Source of the DNA: Achromobacter spanius
Lineage (GTDB): Bacteria; Pseudomonadota; Gammaproteobacteria; Burkholderiales; Burkholderiaceae_B
Direction: 5' to 3'
Assembly (NCBI RefSeq): GCF_002812705.1
Contig: NZ_CP025030.1
Span: 3,844,001-3,908,000, forward strand
DNA length: 64,000 nucleotides
The position numbers and the translations under genes are program-made. This document shows positions 33,079 through 42,076 of the stretch, piece after piece; position 1 is the stretch's first letter; the number at the start of each line of letters is the position of its first letter. A model generated the notes under the pieces. That model ran no database searches. It worked only from the letters and a program-made list of their open reading frames with translations, and had not been told where the DNA came from.

Positions 33079-33563
33079 GCCAGCGCCTCCTTGGATGCGC
33101 CTTGCGGCAGGTCGGCGGACTGCGTTGTTGCGGCCTGCGGCTTCGGCGGCGCCTCGGCGAACAGCTCGTACAGGCCCAGTTCCTTCAGCTCACGCACCAC
33201 GGGTTCGGGCAGGTCGGCCAGCGAACCCAGGCCGCCCGGCTGCTCGGCCAGTTCGGCCAGCACTTCGGCTCGCCAGGCGGGGTCATGCGTGGAGGTGTGC
33301 TCGACCACTTCGCGCTTGGGCGGGAACAGGCGCGCGCAGAGGATGCCCGCGATCACGCAGCCGGCAAGGCCGGCCAGCATGGCGTAGGCGTGCGCCAGTT
33401 CCGGCGACGCCACCACGCCGCGCAGCCAGCGGCTGGCGGCGAAGAAGCCGGTCACGCTGATGGCGATGCCGATGCCGATGGCCCACGCCAGTTGGCGCAG
33501 GTCCACCGTGTCGTTCCACACTTCTGCCAGGCGCCAGGACGGCGCTGGGGATTTTGGTTCCAT
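33075..33563 (-). CDS. Small two-helix membrane protein in the transporter operon
   Basis: A 162-residue protein from the ATG at 33563, preceded by GGAGAGAG. Two helices are predicted at about residues 24-43 and 53-74, followed by a hydrophilic tail of about 85 residues with an acidic segment (LADLPEPVVRELKELGLYEL). It has no family that I recognise. Its place between HMG-CoA reductase and a TctA-like permease, with a 4-bp overlap to the latter, is where a TctB-like small subunit would be expected, although its helix count is lower than the four of TctB. Confidence 0.75.
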   Translation of the reverse strand: MEPKSPAPSWRLAEVWNDTVDLRQLAWAIGIGIAISVTGFFAASRWLRGVVASPELAHAYAMLAGLAGCVIAGILCARLFPPKREVVEHTSTHDPAWRAEVLAELAEQPGGLGSLADLPEPVVRELKELGLYELFAEAPPKPQAATTQSADLPQGASKEALA

Positions 33564-33584
33564 GTCTCTCTCCGTTGTGGTGGG

Positions 33585-33613
33585 GCGATGCGGCCGTGCC
33601 TTGGCCGCATCGC
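33585..33613 (-). promoter_or_regulatory. Intercistronic 11-bp perfect stem-loop between mvaA and the small membrane gene
   Basis: GCGATGCGGCC (33585-33595) pairs with GGCCGCATCGC (33603-33613) around a 7-base loop. No U-tract follows on the coding strand, so it is more likely an mRNA processing or stability element that sets different levels of enzyme and transporter than a terminator. Confidence 0.6.
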
Positions 33614-33643
33614 CTCTGTTCTTATGTGGCCGGGGGCCAGGGC

Positions 33644-34930
<1,287 letters not shown>

Positions 34931-34974
34931 GATGGCAGGTCTCCGTATCGTTATTGAGTGGCCTGATTCTAGGT

Positions 34975-35018
34975 AAACTGTACCGCTATTGAGAGGTACA
35001 GTTTTGCCAAACAGTACC
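34975..35018. promoter_or_regulatory. Candidate MocR operator between mvaA and its divergent regulator
   Basis: AAACTGTACC (34975-34984) and GGTACAGTTT (34995-35004) form a perfect 10-bp inverted repeat with a 10-base spacer. A third near-identical copy, AAACAGTACC (35009-35018), follows as a direct repeat of the first with one mismatch. A combination of direct and inverted copies is what MocR regulators such as PdxR and GabR recognise. Confidence 0.7.
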
Positions 35019-35065
35019 ATCGCACTGCACCAATTTTGGCGGGCGCCCCGGGCGAAAAACACAGC

Positions 35066-36487
35066 ATGAATGACCCCAGCAATACCGGTAAACGGCCGCG
35101 CGGCGCGCCTATCGCGGAAAGCCTGGCCAAGCTGATCGGCCAGCAGATTGCCGACGGCGTCTACCGCCCGGGCGACAAGCTGCCGTCGCTGCGCGAACTG
35201 TCGCAGTTGCACCGCTACGCCAAGAACACCGTGGTGGTGGCGTTTGAAATGCTGGTGGCCCAGGGGCTGGTTGAACCGCGCCGTGGCTCGGGTTTCTTCG
35301 TGCTGGACGGCGACTTCGCGCGCAAGGCGGCCGACGAGGAACCCGGCCAATTGAGCCGCGCCATGGACATCGTCTGGCTGATGCGCGAGCAGCTCAAGAC
35401 GCAGCCCGACGCCGTCCAGGCGGGCGATGGTTTTCCGCCCGTGGAATGGCTGGCCGACATGCGCATGGACCGCTATCACCAGAAGGTGGTGCGCACCGGC
35501 CTGGGCGCGCTGTTTCGCTACGGCAGCCGCTTTGGCTACGCGCCGCTGCGCGAAAGCCTGGTGCGCAAGCTGGGCGATGTGGGCGTGAATGTGGCGCCGT
35601 CGCAGTTGGTGCTGACCCATGGCGCCAACGAGGCGATGGACCTGGTGATCCGCTACTTTGTGCCGCCGGGCGCGACCGTGCTGGTGGACGACCCGGGCTA
35701 CTACCCGCTGTTTGGCAAGCTGAAGCTGGCGGGCGTGCGCATGCTGGGCGTGCCGCGCCTGTCGGATGGGCCGGACGTGGTCGCGCTGGAAGCCTTGTTG
35801 CAGCGCGAGAAGCCGCGCTTGTTTTTTACGCAGTCGCTGGCGCACAACCCGACCGGGTCGGACATCTCGCTGGCCAAGGCCTACAAGGTGCTGCAATTGT
35901 CCGAGCGCTACAACCTGATGATCGTGGAAAACGATGCGCTGGCGGATTTCAAGCCCACGTCCGCCGTGCGGCTGTCGGCGCTGGACCAGTTGGAACGCAC
36001 GATCTACATCGGCAGTTTTTCTAAGTCGTTCTCGGCGGCGTTGCGCGTGGGCTTCATCGCCTGCAACGCGGCCCTGGCTAGTGACCTGGCCGACCTGAAG
36101 GCGCTGGTACACGTCAGCAGTTCGGAATACTGCGAGCGCATGGTGGACGTGATGCTGCGCGAAGGGCATTACGAGCGCCATCTGGCGCGCTTGCGCCAGC
36201 GGCTGGAGGCCGCCACCGGCCATGCCTTGCAGGTGTTGGATGCACTGGGGGCCGAGGTATTCGCGCGGCCGACCAGTTCGCTGTATCTATGGTCATCGTT
36301 TCCGGGCGTGGCGGACTCGTTGACGTTGGCAACGGATCTGATGCCCGAGAAGGTCATCATGGCGCCGGGCCGCGTGTTCAGCGTGGACCCCACGGCGGTG
36401 TCGCCATGGTCGCGGTGCAATGTGGGCGCGATTGGGTCGCCGCGTTTTCGGGCCACGTTGGAAGCGGCGCTGGCGGCGCGGCGTTAG
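35066..36487 (+). CDS. MocR-type regulator (GntR HTH fused to aminotransferase-like domain)
   Basis: A 473-residue fusion. Residues 15-80 form a GntR winged helix ([30 protein letters not shown]). Residues 115-470 have the fold type I aminotransferase architecture, including NPTG in [10 protein letters not shown] and the PLP-binding Lys in [16 protein letters not shown]. Such proteins use PLP and sometimes an amino compound as effector. Divergent from mvaA, with a repeated AAACTGTACC motif in the 135-bp gap, so control of the HMG-CoA reductase operon and of itself is likely. A PLP-linked effector for mevalonate catabolism would be unexpected. Confidence 0.9.
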   Translation: MNDPSNTGKRPRGAPIAESLAKLIGQQIADGVYRPGDKLPSLRELSQLHRYAKNTVVVAFEMLVAQGLVEPRRGSGFFVLDGDFARKAADEEPGQLSRAMDIVWLMREQLKTQPDAVQAGDGFPPVEWLADMRMDRYHQKVVRTGLGALFRYGSRFGYAPLRESLVRKLGDVGVNVAPSQLVLTHGANEAMDLVIRYFVPPGATVLVDDPGYYPLFGKLKLAGVRMLGVPRLSDGPDVVALEALLQREKPRLFFTQSLAHNPTGSDISLAKAYKVLQLSERYNLMIVENDALADFKPTSAVRLSALDQLERTIYIGSFSKSFSAALRVGFIACNAALASDLADLKALVHVSSSEYCERMVDVMLREGHYERHLARLRQRLEAATGHALQVLDALGAEVFARPTSSLYLWSSFPGVADSLTLATDLMPEKVIMAPGRVFSVDPTAVSPWSRCNVGAIGSPRFRATLEAALAARR

Positions 36488-36539
36488 GCGCGTGAGACCG
36501 CCGGCTCTTTCTGCTGCCTTCTTCCGCCGTTCTTTCGGT

Positions 36540-37298
36540 TCAGCGATAAGTGAATTCGTCGAACCACTGCGCCATGCTTGCCTGCGCCGGCGGACTCAGC
36601 ATGCGCGCGGCGGGCAGGTTGGAAGCACCGCGCGCCGCCTGCACCGCAAAGCGCCGCACACCCCGGCGCGCCAGCGCTTGCGCCATCACCAGCAGCCGTT
36701 CCTCGGCCAGCCAATCAGGGTGCCAGGTGATGCGGCATTCAAAGTCCGTACCCGCCGACAGCAACTGCGTCAGGCACGCCATCGCGGGGCGATGGGAATC
36801 GCGGCGGCCGGTGATGTCGTCGTAGCCTTGCGCATCGGCCTTGATGTCCAGGCCCACCCAATCCAGATGGCGCAACACATCGGCCAGGCGCAAGGGGTAG
36901 ATGCCGGCCGTATGCAGGCCCACGCGGTAGCCCATGCGCTTCACGTCGCGGATCAACGACGGCAGGCGGGGTTCGGACAGCGGCTCGCCGCCTGAAAACA
37001 CCACCGCGTCCAGCAAGCCCGCGCGGTCTTTCAGAAAGGCGCGCGTATCGCGCCAGTCGTAGCGGGCGGCGCGGGTTTGCAGATCGGGGTTGTGGCAGTA
37101 GTGGCAGCGCCATGGGCAACCGGCAATAAAGACCACGGCCGCCAATTGGCCAGGCCAATCCACCGTTGAAAACGGAACCAGTCCGCCGATGGCGGGCGCA
37201 TGCCGGGGCAGGGCTGTTGCCACGGGTAGCGGGGGCGCAGCGCGCGCGGGTCGGCGCGCAACGGGTTCAGTGTTGTTCGACGAAGAAGCGGCGTTCAT
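36540..37298 (-). CDS. nrdG: Anaerobic ribonucleotide reductase activating protein
   Basis: A 252-residue radical SAM enzyme. The cluster motif CPWRCHYC (Cys61, Cys65, Cys68) follows the NrdG-type lead-in GLVPFSTVDWPGQLAAVVFI. FSGGEPLSEPRLPSLI matches the SAM-binding GGE motif. It generates the glycyl radical on NrdD. The start overlaps the end of nrdD by 32 bp, so translation is coupled; the 35-residue lead before the conserved part is Pro/Ala-rich and a later start is possible. Confidence 0.9.
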   Translation of the reverse strand: MNAASSSNNTEPVARRPARAAPPLPVATALPRHAPAIGGLVPFSTVDWPGQLAAVVFIAGCPWRCHYCHNPDLQTRAARYDWRDTRAFLKDRAGLLDAVVFSGGEPLSEPRLPSLIRDVKRMGYRVGLHTAGIYPLRLADVLRHLDWVGLDIKADAQGYDDITGRRDSHRPAMACLTQLLSAGTDFECRITWHPDWLAEERLLVMAQALARRGVRRFAVQAARGASNLPAARMLSPPAQASMAQWFDEFTYR

Positions 37299-39132
37299 GG
37301 AATTCGCCTTGTTTGCCGGTGTTGAAGGACGTCACGGGGCGGTGATAGCCCATGACGCGGGTCCAGACTTCGCAGCGCACCGGTTCGGGGGCGTTGCCCT
37401 CGACCTCGCATTTCGGGCAGACGTCGTGGTGCCCAGCCAGATACCCGTGGTGGGGGCAGATGGAAAACGTGGGTGTGACGGTGATGTAAGGCAGCCGGAA
37501 GTTAGTCAGCGCGCGACGCACCAATTCCTTGCATGCCTGGGCGGACGACACGGCCTCGTTCATGTACAGGTGCAGCACGGTGCCGCCCGTGTACTTGCCT
37601 TGCAGCGTTTCCTGCAATTGCAGCGCATGGAAGGGGTCGTCGGTATGGCCCACCGGCAATTGGCTGGAGTTGGTGTAGTAGGGTTGGGCGTCGCTACCCG
37701 CCTGCAAGATGCCGGGAAAGCGCTTGCGGTCTTCGCGCGCGAAGCGATAGGTGGTGCCTTCGGCGGGTGTGGCTTCCAGGTTGTACAGGTGCCCGGTCTG
37801 TTCCTGGAATTCGGTCATGCGCTCGCGCACGCGGTCCAACAGGCGCACCGCCAGCGCGTGGCCGGCCGGCGTGGTGACGTCGTCGGCGTCGTGCGTGAAG
37901 TTGCGGATCATCTCGTTGATGCCGTTCACGCCCAGCGTGCTGAAGTGGTTGCGCAAGGTGCCCAGGTAGCGGCGGGTGTAGGGGTACAGGCCTTGATCGA
38001 TGTAGTGCTGCACCACGCGGCGCTTGGTTTCCAACACGTCACGACCGAGTTCCAGCAGGTGGTCCAGCCGTTGCATCAACCGGGCTTCGTCGCCTTGGCA
38101 GGTATGGCCCAGCCGCGCGCAGTTGATGGTGACCACGCCCACGGATCCGGTCTGCTCGGCCGAGCCGAACAAGCCGTTGCCGCGCTTGAGCAATTCGCGC
38201 AGGTCCAGTTGCAGGCGGCAGCACATGGACCGCACCATGTGCGGTTCCAGATCCGAATTCAAGAAGTTCTGAAAGTAGGGCAGGCCGTAGCGCGCCGTCA
38301 TCTCGAACAGGCGCGTGGTGTTGGGGTGGCTCCAATCAAAATCCGGCGTGATGTTGTAGGTGGGTATCGGGAAAGTGAACACGCGGCCCCGGGCGTCGCC
38401 GGCCATCATCACTTCGATGTAGGCGCGGTTGATCACGTCCATTTCTGCTTGCAGCTCGCCATAGGCGAAGGGCATTTCCTCGCCGCCCACGTAGGGCACC
38501 TGTTCTTTCAGGTCGGCGGGGCAGGTCCAGTCGAAGGTCAGGTTGGTGAAGGGCGTTTGCGTGCCCCAGCGGCTGGGCACGTTCAGGTTGAAAATCAATT
38601 CCTGCATGGCCTGCTTCACGTCCGCGTAGGTCATGGCGTCGCGGCGGATGAAGGGGGCCATGTAGGTGTCGAACGAACTGAAGGCTTGCGCGCCCGCCCA
38701 TTCGTTTTGCAGCGTGCCCAGGAAGTTGACGATCTGGCCGATGGCCGCCGACATATGTTTGGGCGGCGTGGATTCCACCTTGTTGGGCACGCCGTTGAAG
38801 CCTTCGGTCAGCAATTGGCGCAACGACCAGCCGGCGCAATAGCCGCTAAGCATGTCCAGGTCATGGATGTGGAGGTCGCCGTCGCGGTGCGCCTGGCCCG
38901 CCTCGGGTGTGAACACGTGCGATAGCCAATAGTTGGCCGTAACCTTGCCCGCCACGTTCAGGATCAGGCCGCCCAGGCTGTATCCCTGGTTGGCATTGGC
39001 GTTGACGCGCCAATCGCGTTGGTCCAGGTATTCCTCCATGGCGCTTTCCACGTCGACCAGCTTGTTGCGGTCGAAAGAGGCGGAGGGGATGTTGCGGGGG
39101 AGCGGGGGCTGTAGAAGCATGGCTGACACCAT
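37267..39132 (-). CDS. nrdD: Anaerobic (class III) ribonucleoside-triphosphate reductase
   Basis: A 621-residue glycyl-radical enzyme making deoxynucleotides without oxygen. It shows HIHDLDMLSGYCAGWSL near the start, NLNVPSRWGTQTPFTNLT, and SMCCRLQLDLREL in the barrel. The C-terminal zinc site is ICPHHGY, CPKC and RCEVW, with the radical glycine in RVMGYHRP. The E. coli-type N-terminal ATP cone is absent, so dATP inhibition by that domain is not possible and control probably rests on transcription. The start is undecided: the ATG at 39132 lies inside an NrdR-like box, while the ATG at 39120 (MLLQPPLP) lies just outside it; neither has a strong ribosome site. Confidence 0.92.
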   Translation of the reverse strand: MVSAMLLQPPLPRNIPSASFDRNKLVDVESAMEEYLDQRDWRVNANANQGYSLGGLILNVAGKVTANYWLSHVFTPEAGQAHRDGDLHIHDLDMLSGYCAGWSLRQLLTEGFNGVPNKVESTPPKHMSAAIGQIVNFLGTLQNEWAGAQAFSSFDTYMAPFIRRDAMTYADVKQAMQELIFNLNVPSRWGTQTPFTNLTFDWTCPADLKEQVPYVGGEEMPFAYGELQAEMDVINRAYIEVMMAGDARGRVFTFPIPTYNITPDFDWSHPNTTRLFEMTARYGLPYFQNFLNSDLEPHMVRSMCCRLQLDLRELLKRGNGLFGSAEQTGSVGVVTINCARLGHTCQGDEARLMQRLDHLLELGRDVLETKRRVVQHYIDQGLYPYTRRYLGTLRNHFSTLGVNGINEMIRNFTHDADDVTTPAGHALAVRLLDRVRERMTEFQEQTGHLYNLEATPAEGTTYRFAREDRKRFPGILQAGSDAQPYYTNSSQLPVGHTDDPFHALQLQETLQGKYTGGTVLHLYMNEAVSSAQACKELVRRALTNFRLPYITVTPTFSICPHHGYLAGHHDVCPKCEVEGNAPEPVRCEVWTRVMGYHRPVTSFNTGKQGEFHERRFFVEQH

Positions 39133-39172
39133 ATGTAGTGGAGTGTCAAAACTCTATCACTACATATGGTGT
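39126..39172. promoter_or_regulatory. Pair of NrdR-like boxes upstream of nrdD
   Basis: Box 1, ACACCATATGTAGTGG (39126-39141), and box 2 (39157-39172, reverse complement ACACCATATGTAGTGA) are 15/16 identical in inverted orientation. Their centres are 31 bp apart, the three-helical-turn spacing typical of NrdR operators. NrdR represses ribonucleotide reductase genes when dATP is high. Confidence 0.75.
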
Positions 39173-39207
39173 GAGTGACTGCCCGTGGAAGGCGATGTCA
39201 GCCTGGC

Positions 39208-39221
39208 TTGATGCGGGTCAA
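39208..39221. promoter_or_regulatory. FNR/ANR-like box upstream of nrdD
   Basis: TTGAT-GCGG-GTCAA matches the FNR consensus TTGAT-N4-ATCAA with one mismatch. It lies about 80-95 bases upstream of the possible nrdD starts, which fits oxygen control of an anaerobic enzyme. Confidence 0.6.
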
Positions 39222-39268
39222 ACAAGGAAAAACGAAGGGGCAAATCGCAATGCGGCTTTGGCCTGGCG

Positions 39269-39619
39269 TCAGAAGCCGATGCCGATGCCCGCCAAGGAAA
39301 TGGCCACGGCGAACGCGGCGGCGCGTGCGGCCGGACGGGGCGCCCACGACAGCATGCCGACCCATAGCAATGCGCCCGCCGACAGCCAGCCCAGCCACGC
39401 CACCACGCCTACCGTATTGCCCCACAGGCCCACGCAAGGCAGCAAGGCCAGCGCCAGCAGCAGCACGCCCGCGCCGCGCAGCACGCGCGTGTGACCGGCC
39501 GATGGGTCGCGATCCCACACCTGCTCGTAATGGCGCGGCATGGCCAGGCTCAGGCAGGCCATGCCCGAGTAGGTCAGCAGCAAAGCCACTGCAATGGCGA
39601 ATACGTCGTTCAGGTTCAT
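39269..39619 (-). CDS. DUF3325-type small membrane protein
   Basis: A 116-residue protein with four predicted helices (VFAIAVALLLTYSGMACLSL, VLLLALALLPCVGLWGN, GVVAWLGWLSAGALLWVGML, AAAFAVAISLAGIGIGF). The pattern MACLSLAMPRHYEQVW is that of DUF3325 proteins, which occur beside PepSY membrane proteins in siderophore-uptake loci. Its ATG overlaps the PepSY gene stop by 4 bp. The molecular role is unknown; no TonB receptor is visible in the window. Confidence 0.75.
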   Translation of the reverse strand: MNLNDVFAIAVALLLTYSGMACLSLAMPRHYEQVWDRDPSAGHTRVLRGAGVLLLALALLPCVGLWGNTVGVVAWLGWLSAGALLWVGMLSWAPRPAARAAAFAVAISLAGIGIGF

Positions 39620-41295
39620 GCCGCTGCCTTTTGCGTCGCGCGGGGGGTGCGCTGGGCGGGCGCGGACTGGGGCTTCTTCCACATACGGATGGCCGCCCAC
39701 GCGGATAGTACGCCAACGGCCACGGCGGTGAGTTCGACGCCCGCGCTTTCCCAGTCGCCGCGCGCCATCTGCGCCGCGGTGTGGTCGCCCAATGTGAAGA
39801 ACGACAGCACCGGCAACAGCAGGCACAGCGCCGCCAGCAAGCCTAGCTGCGTGATCCACGCAAGCCGGGGACGACACAGCCAGGCATGCGCAAGCATCAG
39901 CGCCCACAGCCCGAAAAAGCAGCGCAGTTCCCACAACGCACGGTTTTCCAGCGCGACGGGCAGCAGGCGGTTGGCCCAGAAGTAGCCGATGCAAGCCACC
40001 GCCAGACCGGCCAGCGCCGCCACGTTCAGGCCTTCGAACAGGCGGTACATGCGCGCGGTGGCCGCGCCGAATTCGTTGCCCAGCTTGGCGCGCCGCTTCA
40101 CCATGAACAGCACGGCGCCCGTGCCCATCATGGCGGCCCCGGCCAAGCCACACAGGAAGTACAGCCACTTCACGGCCAGCCCGCCAAACGGCGCCATGTG
40201 CAGGTCACCCATCACCTGGCGCGTGAGTGCCGGCGCGCCGCCGTTGACGCCGCCCGCCGGGCGCATGCGCAACAGGTCGCCCGTGGCCGCCGAGAATTCG
40301 GCCATGCCGGTGGTGGCGCTGATGTTGTGCAAGGCGTCGCTGGCTTCGTTCCAGCCGTAGACCGCAATGCGCATGGAACTGTCTTCCGGGTTCTGGATGA
40401 CGATGGCGCGCGCGCTTTGGCCGATCATGGCTTCGGCGCGGGCCACCAGCGGTTCCAGCGGCGGCATGGCCAGCGGCTGGCCGGTGCGCACGGGCTTTTC
40501 TTCCCCCTGCATTTCGGCCAGGTACAGGCGGGTGGCTTCCATGCCGGCGCCGTACTGCGCCACGACCGGGGCGGGCATCAGTTGCGCGCTGGAAATCACG
40601 ATGCCGGTGTAGGCAATCATGAACTGGAAGGGCAGCGTCAGCACCGCCACGGCGTTGTGCGCGTCCAGCCACGAACGCTGGCCTTTCTTGGCGCGGAAGG
40701 TGAAGAAGTCCTTGAAGATGCGCTTGTGCGTGACCACGCCCGAGATCAGCGCGACCAGCATCGCCATGGTGGCGAACGCCACGATCCACACGCCGAAACG
40801 GCTTTCGTGAAGCATGTAGTGGAAGTTCACGAAGTGCGTGCCGCCCATGGTGGCGCGGCCTGCTTCGTCATGATGATCGTCAAGTTCGGCGCCCGTGTCG
40901 GGGTCCAGTTCCGCGTCGGCGTACATGCCGTTCTTGTCGAACCAGTAGACCGACAAGCCATTGTCGTGATGCCGGTTAACGGGCCAGATCTCCCACATGC
41001 CCGCGCCCGGGTGATGGCGCGCCATGTAGTCCACGGCCAGGTCCAGACGGCGGGCGCGGTCCACGGGCGCGCCTTCCTGCGCCGCCGCCGCCGCCTCGGC
41101 CGCGTGGTGCTCGGGCGTCATCCAGTGGGTGATGGGTTCGGCGAAGAGGGCAAGCGAACCGGTCAGGAACACCGTGTACAGCAGCCACGAAAACCACAGG
41201 CCGACCCAGGTGTGCAACCAGGCCATGGATAGGCGGAAACCGGATTTCAGAGCGAGCCTCTTGTTGTGGGATTGCCGCGGTGAACGGGCGGGCAA
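39616..41295 (-). CDS. PepSY-associated membrane protein (iron-uptake type)
   Basis: A 559-residue protein with about seven helices and two periplasmic PepSY-like domains. It begins with the family block SMAWLHTWVGLWFSWLLYTVFLTG and contains WFDKNGMYADAELDPDTG, DAHNAVAVLTLPFQFMIAYTG and MGDLHMAPFGGLAVKWLYFL. Proteins of this kind (PiuB-like) accompany TonB-dependent siderophore receptors and may reduce ferric siderophores in the periplasm. The start is uncertain: a TTG at 41295 gives the full frame, while the first ATG at 41226 would cut into the first helix region. A Fur-like site lies just upstream. Confidence 0.82.
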   Translation of the reverse strand: MPARSPRQSHNKRLALKSGFRLSMAWLHTWVGLWFSWLLYTVFLTGSLALFAEPITHWMTPEHHAAEAAAAAQEGAPVDRARRLDLAVDYMARHHPGAGMWEIWPVNRHHDNGLSVYWFDKNGMYADAELDPDTGAELDDHHDEAGRATMGGTHFVNFHYMLHESRFGVWIVAFATMAMLVALISGVVTHKRIFKDFFTFRAKKGQRSWLDAHNAVAVLTLPFQFMIAYTGIVISSAQLMPAPVVAQYGAGMEATRLYLAEMQGEEKPVRTGQPLAMPPLEPLVARAEAMIGQSARAIVIQNPEDSSMRIAVYGWNEASDALHNISATTGMAEFSAATGDLLRMRPAGGVNGGAPALTRQVMGDLHMAPFGGLAVKWLYFLCGLAGAAMMGTGAVLFMVKRRAKLGNEFGAATARMYRLFEGLNVAALAGLAVACIGYFWANRLLPVALENRALWELRCFFGLWALMLAHAWLCRPRLAWITQLGLLAALCLLLPVLSFFTLGDHTAAQMARGDWESAGVELTAVAVGVLSAWAAIRMWKKPQSAPAQRTPRATQKAAA

Positions 41296-41305
41296 TTTTT
41301 GTTAA

Positions 41306-41321
41306 TTGAGAATGGTTCCGA
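41306..41321. promoter_or_regulatory. Candidate Fur box upstream of the PepSY gene
   Basis: TTGAGAATGGTTCCGA matches 13 of 16 positions of the inverted Fur-box form TTGAGAATGATTCTCA. It lies 10 bases before the proposed start and fits the iron-uptake association of the PepSY/DUF3325 pair. Confidence 0.45.
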
Positions 41322-41451
41322 GTTTAAGCGAATTAGGGGCGTTGTCGGCGGGTGGGTGGGCATGGCGCTTGCTGAAGCTGCGCGTCATGCCGCCGGGTTT
41401 GCGAACGTAGGGCGCAACCGGCGAACCGACCCCGTAAACAAGGAGCCCCTG

Positions 41452-42066
41452 ATGAAACGCAAAGCGGCAAACGCCAAACAAATCAACGAATTGCTGTACC
41501 AGGCGCTGGAGACTGAAATCGGCGGCTTGGCCGTGTACGAGACCGCCGTGTCCTGTGCCGTCAACGAAGACCTGAAAAAGGAATGGAAGGAATACCTGGA
41601 AGAAACGCGCACGCATCATCGTGTGCTTTTGACCGTGTTTGAACAACTGGGACTTGACCCCGCCAAGCAGACGCCGGGGCGCGAGGTGGTGCGCCATCTT
41701 GGCGATTCGATGGTGAAGGCCATGAAGATGGCCGTCAGCGCGGGCGATGCCGATGCCGCGCAGTTGGTGGCGACCGAATGCGTGGTGCTGGCCGAAACCA
41801 AGGACCACGCCAACTGGTCGCTGATCGGGCTGCTGGCCGAGCAGCATTCCGGCAAGGAAGCCGCGATTCTGAAACAGGCCCACGACGCGGTGGCGCAGGA
41901 CGAAGACCACCACCTGTATCACACGCAAGGGTGGTCGCGCGAGCTGTGGGTGGAGTCGCTGGGCTTGCCCGCGGTGCTGCCCCCGCCTGAAGAAGTCAAA
42001 CAAGTGAAAACCGCCATCGGCGCCTCGCGGGCCGAGCAGGCGCGCGGCGAAATGCTGAAACACTAG
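41452..42066 (+). CDS. Ferritin-like four-helix protein paired with catalase
   Basis: A 204-residue, almost wholly helical acidic protein. Candidate metal ligands of a ferritin-like di-iron fold are spread as in such proteins: LETEIGGLAVYETAV (helix 1), EYLEETRTHHRVLL (helix 2), ECVVLAETKDHANWSLIG (helix 3) and AQDEDHHLYHTQGW (helix 4). An AGGAG sits before the ATG at 41452. The katE gene starts 10 bp downstream on the same strand, so it probably acts with HPII in peroxide and iron management. I do not recognise a named family. Confidence 0.75.
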   Translation: MKRKAANAKQINELLYQALETEIGGLAVYETAVSCAVNEDLKKEWKEYLEETRTHHRVLLTVFEQLGLDPAKQTPGREVVRHLGDSMVKAMKMAVSAGDADAAQLVATECVVLAETKDHANWSLIGLLAEQHSGKEAAILKQAHDAVAQDEDHHLYHTQGWSRELWVESLGLPAVLPPPEEVKQVKTAIGASRAEQARGEMLKH

Positions 42067-42076
42067 GAGAGATTCA

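Noticed and set aside
39140..39160. TTGACA on the minus strand as a -35 element for nrdD
   Set aside because: No -10 element at 16-18 bases downstream; it lies between the two NrdR boxes by chance.
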